From contig JAOZTL010000045.1 in NCBI GenBank assembly GCA_029942205.1, positions 1 through 11,232 on the forward strand: a stretch of DNA of 11,232 nt, read 5' to 3'. How positions within the stretch are numbered: position 1 is the first letter of the stretch; each line of letters opens with the position of its first letter. Under the pieces are notes generated by a model that was given only the letters and a program-made list of their open reading frames with translations, had not been told where the DNA came from and ran no database searches. Source of the stretch: Bacteroidales bacterium. GTDB taxonomy: Bacteria; Bacteroidota; Bacteroidia; Bacteroidales; JAOZTL01. Shown piece after piece: positions 1 to 5,734 of this stretch. A program made the position numbers and the translations under genes.

Positions 1-40
1 GAACGCAAATTAAATAACATATAACAGTTATACTCGTTCA

Positions 41-116
41 TTTGTCCTTTAACTTACTTAAAAAATCCTTTAATAGCGGTGTTATTGGTAGATTTTTTAA
101 GTCGTTAAAGAACAAA
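41..116 (+). repeat. Long imperfect hairpin, possible structured RNA
   Basis: The arms pair almost end to end. TTTGT (41-45) pairs with ACAAA (112-116), CTTTAAC (47-53) with GTTAAAG (104-110), and the 12 bases 56-67 with 91-102 perfectly. After a 2x2 mismatch, 70-77 pairs with 81-88 around a GGT triloop. This gives about 32 pairs in 76 nt. Three pairs in the apical stem are G-U in the + strand transcript and would be A-C mismatches on the other strand, so transcription from + is favoured. It could be a non-coding RNA, a terminator of an unseen upstream gene, or a MITE-like remnant. No T-tract follows it, which argues against a simple intrinsic terminator. Confidence 0.6.
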
Positions 117-242
117 GCAAGTTCGCCTAACGATTATAGCTTATTTAATTTATGTTCATAAGAAGATAAATTATTATGTGATTTTTATTGTATTGAAAAT
201 AAGTGAATTAGCTTCTTTTCGAAACAACATTGTGTGAAAAAA

Positions 243-273
243 TTGAAGAATCAAAAAAAACTTAATAACTTTG
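243..273 (+). promoter_or_regulatory. Candidate Bacteroidota -33/-7 promoter
   Basis: TTG at 243-245 is followed after 20 nt by TAACTTTG at 266-273, matching the Bacteroidota sigma-ABfr pattern of TTG near -33 and TAnnTTTG near -7. A transcript starting around 280 would carry a leader of about 95 nt containing the hairpin at 312-358 before the exporter gene. This is a motif match only. Confidence 0.4.
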
Positions 274-311
274 ACCCAATTTTCAAAATAAGAAAACAAG
301 AAAATAAAAGG

Positions 312-358
312 AAAAAGCATGAAAAACATGATTTAATTAGTTGTTTTCAGTGCTTTTT
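312..358 (+). terminator. Hairpin with T-rich tail in the leader of the exporter gene
   Basis: AAAAAGCA (312-319) pairs with TGCTTTTT (351-358), and TGAAAA (320-325) with TTTTCA (344-349), leaving one bulged G (350) and an 18-nt loop. The 3' arm ends in a run of T, as in an intrinsic terminator, yet it stops only 17 nt before the TTG start at 376. It may end an upstream transcript, or act as an attenuator within the exporter's own leader if the promoter at 243-273 is real. An A-rich 5' side means it could also terminate on the minus strand. Confidence 0.5.
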
Positions 359-375
359 ATTAAATAATTAGATCA

Positions 376-996
376 TTGGATGTGGAATATTTAATCAAAG
401 GATTAGCATTAGGCGTTGGGGTTTCTGTTCCACTTGGGCCATTAGGCTTACTATTAATTCAACGGACAATCAATAAAGGCTTTTTATCAGGGCTAATTAC
501 AGGTGTAGGTGCTTCATTTGCAGACCTTATTTATGCAATAATCGCAGGGTTAGGAATAGCATTTATACTTAACTTTATTGAAGGGCATGAAATAGTTATT
601 CGGATAATTGGTGCTACATTGATATTAATATTAGGAATAAAAATATTTTTTTCTCACCCAGCAGAACAATTTAAACGAAATAAAACCAAAAAGAAAAACT
701 TGTTTGTTGATTTTATTTCAAGTTTCTTTCTGACCATAACAAATCCTGCGACACTATTCATTTTTGGAGCTGCTTTTGCTGCTATTGATTTATCAGCAGG
801 AGATGATAATACAATAAAAGCAATCTTAATTGGTGTATTTGTAGGAGCTATGATGTGGTGGCTGATTTTGGCTGGTTTCGTGAGTCGGTACAAACATAAA
901 TTCAAACTCAGACGGCTCTGGTGGATGAATAAAATAACAGGTGGAATTATATTTGTTTTTGGAATGGCTATTTTTTTAAGTGTATTTTTGATTTGA
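376..996 (+). CDS. LysE/RhtB-family exporter
   Basis: This is a predicted inner-membrane protein of 206 residues, the usual size for the LysE/RhtB superfamily, whose members export amino acids or other small polar metabolites. About six hydrophobic segments are visible (roughly residues 5-28, 37-66, 72-93, 113-137, 147-169 and 186-205). Family signatures are the Gly/Pro-rich PLGPLG at 19-24 in the first helix and TNP at 122-124. A basic loop lies near 97-107. The start is probably the TTG at 376; a GTG at 382 is an alternative that would lose only two residues, and no ATG suits. It stands alone, with a 340-bp gap before parA. The family assignment is firm, but the substrate cannot be read from sequence. 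Confidence 0.85.
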   Translation: MDVEYLIKGLALGVGVSVPLGPLGLLLIQRTINKGFLSGLITGVGASFADLIYAIIAGLGIAFILNFIEGHEIVIRIIGATLILILGIKIFFSHPAEQFKRNKTKKKNLFVDFISSFFLTITNPATLFIFGAAFAAIDLSAGDDNTIKAILIGVFVGAMMWWLILAGFVSRYKHKFKLRRLWWMNKITGGIIFVFGMAIFLSVFLI

Positions 997-998
997 TA

Positions 999-1030
999 TA
1001 AGATCTTTGACCTATTTGATTTTGCTCACA
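999..1030 (-). repeat. Inverted copy of the hairpin repeat (copy D)
   Basis: Read on the minus strand, this 32-bp stretch matches the repeat before parA at 27 of 32 positions without gaps. It begins three bases after the exporter's stop codon. The minus-strand stem AGGTC-AAA-GATCT forms five pairs including one G-U wobble, which would be lost on the other strand. Unlike the other copies it does not precede a gene in its own orientation, so it may act as a 3' element or be a displaced copy. Confidence 0.65.
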
Positions 1031-1087
1031 GTCAATATGTTGTTTCCGAGTGTGTTGTGAAAAAATGGGTATGTCATAAAAAAATAT

Positions 1088-1137
1088 AAAAATATTATTT
1101 ATCAGATCTTAACACATAAGATCTAAAAATATTATTT
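1088..1137. repeat. Palindrome framed by 13-bp direct repeats
   Basis: AGATCTTA (1104-1111) and TAAGATCT (1117-1124) form a perfect 8-bp inverted repeat around ACACA. The identical 13-mer AAAAATATTATTT occurs at 1088-1100 and 1125-1137, on both sides of it. It may be an operator for the parA transcript or the scar of a small insertion. No T-tract follows, so a terminator is less likely. Confidence 0.55.
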
Positions 1138-1234
1138 GAAAAATTAACTTAAAAAACAACTTTAATACAAAGAAAAATTTTAAATTTGAACTGTTTTTAA
1201 TAATAAGTAGGGGAATAATTAATTGCATATTTAC

Positions 1235-1306
1235 AATTATGTATCTTGCTGAATTATTGAAATTTACAGAATTGCGTAAGCAATATCAAATAGGTCGAAG
1301 ACCTTA
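1235..1306 (+). repeat. Hairpin repeat before parA (copy A, long form)
   Basis: This 72-bp stretch aligns without gaps to 5647-5718 at 55 of 72 positions. Two small hairpins are visible: ATTGC-GTAA-GCAAT (1271-1284), with a GNRA-type loop, and AGGTC-GAA-GACCT (1292-1304). The second is shared by all copies, with compensatory changes. It ends 32 nt before the parA start, so it probably lies in the 5' leader of the parA transcript. Confidence 0.7.
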
Positions 1307-1336
1307 ATAAAACAAAATTAATCTAAAGATATAATT

Positions 1337-2125
1337 ATGTCAAAAGTAATCGCGATAGCAAATCAAAAAGGAGGGGTTGGTAAGACCACTACGGCTATTA
1401 ACTTAGGCGCAAGCTTAGCTGTTTTAGAAAAAAAAGTATTACTAATTGATGCAGACCCTCAAGCAAATGCTACTTCAGGAACGGGTTTTGATTTACGAAA
1501 AATAGAATCAAGTATTTATGAATGTCTGATAGACGAAACAAATCCAGCCGAAGTTATTTTAAAAACAGAAACTGAAGGTATGGATTTAATCCCTTCGCAT
1601 ATTGATTTGGTTGGTGCTGAAATTGAAATGTTGAACATGGAAGATCGTGAAATGATCATGAAAAACATTATCAATAGAGTTAAAGATGACTATGATTATG
1701 TTCTTATAGATTGTTCTCCTTCGTTGGGTTTGCTTACATTGAATGCTTTGACGGCTGCGGATTCGGTATTAATTCCTGTCCAATGCGAATATTTTGCACT
1801 AGAAGGACTTGGAAAACTGTTGAATACAGTAAAAATGATACAAAACAATTTGAATGAAGAATTAGAAATCGAAGGCTTTTTGTTAACAATGTACGATTCT
1901 AGATTAAGATTATCTAATCAGGTGGTTGAAGAAGTAAAGCAGCACTTTGAAGAAATGGTGTTTGATACCATTATACAGCGAAATATAAAACTGAGTGAAG
2001 CTCCAAGTTATGGAAAACCAGTAGTATTATATGATGCAAATTCAAAAGGAGCACTTAGCTACTTGAATTTGGCAAGAGAAGTGCTCGAACAGAATGAGCA
2101 AGAAGAGGAAGAAACAGAAGATTAA
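1337..2125 (+). CDS. parA: Chromosome-partitioning ATPase ParA (Soj)
   Basis: ParA is an ATPase that binds DNA non-specifically in its ATP dimer form and is stimulated by ParB bound at parS, which moves replicated origins apart. The deviant Walker A motif KGGVGKTT is at residues 11-18, with the signature lysine K11 and K16. The A' motif DADPQ is at 38-42, Walker B is at 121-125 with D125, and the typical late motif (NIKLSEAPSYGKP) is at 216-228. The 262-residue length is normal for chromosomal Soj/ParA, without the N-terminal HTH of plasmid ParA type Ia. The C-terminus is an acidic Glu-rich tail (252-262). ATG at 1337 leads directly into the conserved N-terminus. parB follows after 19 bp, and repeat copy A lies just upstream. 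Confidence 0.95.
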   Translation: MSKVIAIANQKGGVGKTTTAINLGASLAVLEKKVLLIDADPQANATSGTGFDLRKIESSIYECLIDETNPAEVILKTETEGMDLIPSHIDLVGAEIEMLNMEDREMIMKNIINRVKDDYDYVLIDCSPSLGLLTLNALTAADSVLIPVQCEYFALEGLGKLLNTVKMIQNNLNEELEIEGFLLTMYDSRLRLSNQVVEEVKQHFEEMVFDTIIQRNIKLSEAPSYGKPVVLYDANSKGALSYLNLAREVLEQNEQEEEETED

Positions 2126-2144
2126 TTAAAATTCGACAAAAAGA

Positions 2145-3041
2145 ATGGCTGCAAAAAAAAAAGCAATGGGGCGTGGATTAGGCGCACTGATTGATGATGC
2201 AAAATACGAGAAAAAAACGGTACGAGAGGCAATTTCGACAAGTGCAATCTCTGAAATAGATATTGATGATATAAAAATAAACCCATTTCAACCCCGAGTT
2301 GAATTTGATGAAGATGCATTGGCAGAATTATCGCAGTCTATCAAAGAGTTAGGTATTATTCAGCCTATTACGGTTCGGAAAATTAAAAATAAAGAATTTC
2401 AGATAATATCGGGGGAAAGAAGATTTCGTGCCTCCAAATTAGCAGGACTCAAAAAAATAATTGCATTCGTTCGAGATGCAGACGATCAGAAAATGCTAGA
2501 AATGGCATTGGTCGAAAACATACAGAGAGAAGACTTAAATGCTGTTGAAGTTGCAGTTACTTATCAACGATTAATGGATGAATGCCAACTAACGCAAGAG
2601 AAACTGAGCGAGCGAGTTGGTAAAAAACGAACAACTGTTTCTAATTACCTTCGTTTGTTGAAATTGCCAGCAGATATTCAAGTGGCTGTAAGAGACAAGA
2701 AAATCGCAATGGGGCATGCACGGGCTTTGATAAGCATTGAAGACGAAAATGCACAAATGAAAGTATTCTATCGAGTTGTGGCAGAGGGATTGTCGGTGAG
2801 AGCTGTTGAGCAATTGGTACGGGAATTGAATTCCCCTGTAAAAAAAGAACTAAAAAAACAAAAGAATCCTATTAGCTTACCCGAAAAGCATGTTGCTTAT
2901 AAAAATAAAATGACTGAAAAATTTGCAACCGATGTTGAAATAAAGAGAAATGAAAAAGGAAAAGGCTCGCTTGTGATTGCTTTTAAGGATGATGATGAGT
3001 TTGAAAGAATAATGAACTTGATTCAAGAATCAAGAAATTAG
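2145..3041 (+). CDS. parB: Chromosome-partitioning protein ParB (Spo0J)
   Basis: ParB is a CTP-dependent DNA clamp that loads at parS, spreads along DNA and activates ParA. In order, the sequence shows the N-terminal ParA-stimulating motif GRGLGALI (9-16), the ParB N-domain with NPFQPR (46-51) and GIIQPI (70-75), the CTP-binding GERRFRA box (90-96) and ENIQR (124-128), a helix-turn-helix at about 149-172 for parS binding, and a C-terminal dimerisation region at about 245-298. The 298-residue length is normal. The ATG at 2145 gives the usual short basic lead; an in-frame ATG at 2166 is possible. Codons 3-6 contain a run of ten A (2153-2162), a potential slippage site. It is probably co-transcribed with parA, 19 bp upstream. 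Confidence 0.95.
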   Translation: MAAKKKAMGRGLGALIDDAKYEKKTVREAISTSAISEIDIDDIKINPFQPRVEFDEDALAELSQSIKELGIIQPITVRKIKNKEFQIISGERRFRASKLAGLKKIIAFVRDADDQKMLEMALVENIQREDLNAVEVAVTYQRLMDECQLTQEKLSERVGKKRTTVSNYLRLLKLPADIQVAVRDKKIAMGHARALISIEDENAQMKVFYRVVAEGLSVRAVEQLVRELNSPVKKELKKQKNPISLPEKHVAYKNKMTEKFATDVEIKRNEKGKGSLVIAFKDDDEFERIMNLIQESRN

Positions 3042-3096
3042 ATATTCGTACAAAAAAGTCGCTACTTTATTTTTATAACATTAACTATTTATAAGT

Positions 3097-3111
3097 ACAC
3101 TAGATTAGTGT
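3097..3111 (+). repeat. Small hairpin adjoining repeat copy B
   Basis: ACACTA (3097-3102) and TAGTGT (3106-3111) form a perfect 6-bp stem around GAT. It abuts the repeat copy at 3110-3142, in about the place where copy A has its first small hairpin, although the sequences differ. It probably lies in the leader of the DUF5683 gene. Confidence 0.4.
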
Positions 3112-3142
3112 GTAAGTAAGATTAAATAGGTCAAAGACTTTA
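3110..3142 (+). repeat. Hairpin repeat before the DUF5683 gene (copy B)
   Basis: This 33-bp stretch matches copy A (1274-1306) at 27 of 33 positions without gaps. The stem AGGTC-AAA-GACTT (3128-3140) keeps five pairs, one as a G-U wobble valid only in the + strand RNA. It ends 12 nt before the ATG at 3153, close enough to affect ribosome access. Confidence 0.65.
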
Positions 3143-3152
3143 TATATTTACC

Positions 3153-3839
3153 ATGCCTAAATTATTGAAATTTGCCATTTTAAATGGAATAGTTTTCTGT
3201 TTTTTATTCTTTTCATCTAATGTTGTTGCACAGAAAGATTCTACTGTAATTCTTGATGACACTATAAAAATAGAAAAAATAATAAAATCCGATTCTTCAA
3301 AGATTTTTATATCGACAGATACTACTGCTAATTTTGTTCCATTGACAGATCTCACAGACCTGTCTGGAGATACTACATTCGTACAAAAAAGACATTCACC
3401 AGTACTTGCGTCATGGATGTCTGTTGCCTTACCAGGATTGGGGCAAGCCTATAATCGTAAATATTGGAAAATTCCATTAATTTATGGATTAATGGGTAGT
3501 TTTTATTACTTGGGTAAGCGAGCAAATGATGATTATTTAAGATATTTAGACGCATATCGAATTTCGGTAGATGATGACCCCGAAACAATTGACGAATTTG
3601 GAGGCATTGTTACTCTCGAAGAACTTGAATATTACAAAGATTCTTACCGAAGAGATCGAGATTGGGATTATCTACTTTTAGGATTAGTTTATTTGCTAAA
3701 TATTGCAGATGCTTCGGTGGATGCCCACATGTTTTATTATGATGTAAATGAAAATTTGAATGTTCACTTAAAACCTGTTTTGTTGAAAAATATTGCAAAT
3801 CATCAAACTTTTGGCATAAAATTTTCAATAAGCTTTTAA
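3153..3839 (+). CDS. DUF5683 membrane protein
   Basis: The function is unknown. The family is typical of Bacteroidota and is often found near parAB. The N-terminus looks like a signal peptide (basic start, hydrophobic 10-22, likely cleavage after VVA at 26), followed by a Ser/Thr/Asp-rich linker to about residue 80. The conserved core begins at SPVLASWMSVALPGLGQAYN (82-101) and runs through a hydrophobic stretch (about 107-120). A charged segment with many Tyr and Asp residues (125-172) follows, then a second hydrophobic stretch (173-185) and a conserved end with IADASVDAHMF (184-194). This suggests a protein exported across or held in the inner membrane. ATG at 3153 fits the signal peptide. 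It lies 111 bp after parB, with repeat copy B between, and 66 bp before the mltD-like gene. The family call is confident. Confidence 0.8.
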   Translation: MPKLLKFAILNGIVFCFLFFSSNVVAQKDSTVILDDTIKIEKIIKSDSSKIFISTDTTANFVPLTDLTDLSGDTTFVQKRHSPVLASWMSVALPGLGQAYNRKYWKIPLIYGLMGSFYYLGKRANDDYLRYLDAYRISVDDDPETIDEFGGIVTLEELEYYKDSYRRDRDWDYLLLGLVYLLNIADASVDAHMFYYDVNENLNVHLKPVLLKNIANHQTFGIKFSISF

Positions 3840-3905
3840 GAAGATAAACTTGTTTTTTAATTAGAAGAAAAAAAGAGTTAGGACATTAAAAAAAAAAAAC
3901 ATACC

Positions 3906-5474
3906 ATGAAAAAATTATTATTTTTATTATTAATAGGATCTATTGCGTTTAGCAACCATTTATTTGCTCAAGAAAAAAATAAAGAAGTACTTGAATCTAC
4001 AGAAATAATACAAGTTCAAGATGATTTGGATAGCTTACTAAATGTTTGGTATGTAAAAAAATCAATGGAAGCAAGTAAAATGGAAGCTGTGCCAGACAGT
4101 TTAATAGAAGAAGTTTCGGATTCTGTATATATTGCTCGATTAAATGCATTGCCAATGATAATGGAAATGACTTATAATGACAAAGTTCGGAGATATATCG
4201 AAGCTTATGTCAGACGAGGTAAGCGGTCTTCTTCTGCTATAATCGGGCTTTCTAAATATTATTTCCCTATTTTTGAAGAAATATTAGATCAATACGGGCT
4301 TCCGTTAGAGCTAAAATACTTACCTGTAATAGAATCTGCATTGAACCCGAGAGCCGTGTCTCGTGCAGGAGCTACGGGCTTGTGGCAGTTTATGTATTCC
4401 ACGGGACGTATGTATCAATTGGAGGTTTCTTCTTATGTAGATGATCGGAGAGATCCGATAAAAGCATCGTATGCAGCAGCTCGGTTTTTAAGAGATTTAT
4501 ATGCAATCTATGGAGATTGGACTTTGGTGATTGCCGCATACAATTGTGGTCCAGGAAATGTGAATAAAGCAATTCGTAGAGCTAAAGGACAAAGAGATTA
4601 TTGGGCAATTTATAATTATTTACCAAAAGAAACAAGAGGCTATGTTCCAGCATTTATTGGTGCTACTTATTTGATGAATTATTATTCAGAACATGGTATA
4701 ACGCCTGTCGATATTGATATTCCGCTTCATACAGACACAATAATGGTGAACCAAAAACTTCATTTACAACAAGTAGCCGAAGTGCTTAATTTACCAATAG
4801 AACAATTGCGAGAACTGAATCCGCAATACAAAAAAGACATTATTCCTGCTATTACTACGTCGTATTCGCTAAAATTACCAGTAACGTATGCAATGCAATT
4901 TGTTGGATTAGAAGATTCTATTTATGCATATAAAGATACAATCTTTTTTGACCCTAAAAGAACAGTAGTGAACCCTCCAACATATTCCAGTTCAAAATAT
5001 TATGCTTCGTCAAGCGCAGAGCCGCCTTCGACTAAAGGAAAAACTAAATTGATTTATACCGTAAAATCGGGAGATGTCGTTGGTTCGATTGCAAGCTGGT
5101 ATGATGTGAAAACGTCAGATCTGAAATATTGGAATAATATCAGAGGAAACATGATTAGAGTAGGGCAACATCTTGCGGTGTATGTGCCTAATCATAAAGT
5201 AGCTAAATATAAAAATGTTAATAAAATGACTGCTAGCCAGAAGAATAAAGCAGTAAGCCGAACTTCAACAGCAAGAACTTCGTCGTCGAAGAGCCAAGCT
5301 TATAACCGTAATTATGTGTATTATAAAATACGACAAGGTGATAATCTTTGGACAATAGCAAAAAAATATCCAGGAATATCGAATATGGATATAATGAAGA
5401 TTAATAATTTTACGGATGCCGATGTGCGTAAATTAAGAGCAGGACAAGTAATAAAAATAAAGAAGAAAATGTAA
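3906..5474 (+). CDS. mltD: MltD-like lytic transglycosylase with LysM domains
   Basis: This exported enzyme is predicted to cleave the MurNAc-GlcNAc bond of peptidoglycan and leave 1,6-anhydroMurNAc ends. It has a signal peptide (1-21, ending LFA before Q22), a SLT/GH23 catalytic domain at about 115-260, and C-terminal LysM domains. The catalytic Glu is E143 in the VIES motif; GLWQF (158-162) and AYNCGPGNV (211-219) are the other family motifs. Clear LysM domains are at about 383-427 and 471-518, joined by a Ser/Lys-rich linker, and a degenerate LysM-like stretch lies at 283-325. There is no lipobox cysteine, so it is not obviously a lipoprotein. A run of twelve A (3888-3899) lies just before the ATG. 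A terminator follows at 5505. The 522-residue length suits the family. Confidence 0.92.
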   Translation: MKKLLFLLLIGSIAFSNHLFAQEKNKEVLESTEIIQVQDDLDSLLNVWYVKKSMEASKMEAVPDSLIEEVSDSVYIARLNALPMIMEMTYNDKVRRYIEAYVRRGKRSSSAIIGLSKYYFPIFEEILDQYGLPLELKYLPVIESALNPRAVSRAGATGLWQFMYSTGRMYQLEVSSYVDDRRDPIKASYAAARFLRDLYAIYGDWTLVIAAYNCGPGNVNKAIRRAKGQRDYWAIYNYLPKETRGYVPAFIGATYLMNYYSEHGITPVDIDIPLHTDTIMVNQKLHLQQVAEVLNLPIEQLRELNPQYKKDIIPAITTSYSLKLPVTYAMQFVGLEDSIYAYKDTIFFDPKRTVVNPPTYSSSKYYASSSAEPPSTKGKTKLIYTVKSGDVVGSIASWYDVKTSDLKYWNNIRGNMIRVGQHLAVYVPNHKVAKYKNVNKMTASQKNKAVSRTSTARTSSSKSQAYNRNYVYYKIRQGDNLWTIAKKYPGISNMDIMKINNFTDADVRKLRAGQVIKIKKKM

Positions 5475-5504
5475 TAAAATTAAAATAATTAGAGTGTTTG
5501 AATG

Positions 5505-5534
5505 AAAGATACTGCTTTTTAGGCAGTATCTTTT
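5505..5534 (+). terminator. Intrinsic terminator after the mltD-like gene
   Basis: Bases 5505-5515 and 5523-5533 form a perfect 11-bp stem (AAAGATACTGC with its complement) around a 7-nt loop. The 3' arm ends in TTTT. It starts 31 nt after the mltD-like stop codon and separates the parAB-mltD cluster from the O-acylation cassette. The A-run on the 5' side means it could also act on the opposite strand. Confidence 0.8.
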
Positions 5535-5646
5535 GTGAATATAAGTACTTGTGCTTGGAAAATACACACTATTTATAATTAAAATGTTCAACTTTTTTTA
5601 TAATTGCTCACGAACAGAGGGTGGACAAAATTAGCCTCATATTAAT

Positions 5647-5718
5647 AATTATGTATTTTATTGAATAGTAAGGATTTGTAGAATTGCGTAAGCACATCAA
5701 AAAAGGTCGAAGACCTTA
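5647..5718 (+). repeat. Hairpin repeat before the first SGNH gene (copy C, long form)
   Basis: This aligns without gaps to 1235-1306 at 55 of 72 positions. The core stem AAGGTC-GAA-GACCTT (5703-5717) has six pairs, and a weaker TGC-GTAA-GCA stem lies just upstream. It ends 17 nt before the ATG at 5735. A TTG-initiated extension of the downstream frame would run through this repeat; the match to non-coding sequence before parA argues that it is untranslated leader. Confidence 0.7.
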
Positions 5719-5734
5719 TTTATTTGAAATTAAG

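Larger units (their letters stand above)
1..375. other. Non-coding region upstream of the LysE-type gene
   Basis: No reading frame here looks like a gene on either strand; stops are frequent and the composition is very AT-rich. It holds a long hairpin (41-116), a possible promoter (243-273) and a second hairpin (312-358), listed separately. A small perfect palindrome, TATAAC-A-GTTATA, lies at 20-32 and could be an operator, but a chance match is likely at this base composition. Nothing else is recognisable, and what lies left of the window is unknown. Confidence 0.7.
997..1336. other. Non-coding region between the exporter gene and parA
   Basis: No gene is seen on either strand. From left to right it holds an inverted copy of the short repeat (999-1030), a palindrome framed by direct repeats (1088-1137), a lone TAAATTTG (1181-1188) that fits the -7 consensus but lacks a good -33 partner, and the long repeat copy (1235-1306) ahead of parA. 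I looked here for a parS site (TGTTTCACGTGAAACA) and found none. Confidence 0.7.

Noticed and set aside
47..131. Integron attC-like site: CTTTAAC/GTTAAAG arms with spaced inner arms, and GCCTAAC at 125-131
   Set aside because: The outer boxes miss the RYYYAAC/GTTRRRY consensus at one end position each, the inner arms are too long, no matching GTTAGGC follows GCCTAAC, and there is no integrase or gene cassette.
1020..1070. Possible parS site near TGTTTCCGAGTG upstream of parA
   Set aside because: It lacks the palindromic CACGTG centre and the second half of TGTTTCACGTGAAACA. I saw no CACGTG in the window, so no parS is called.
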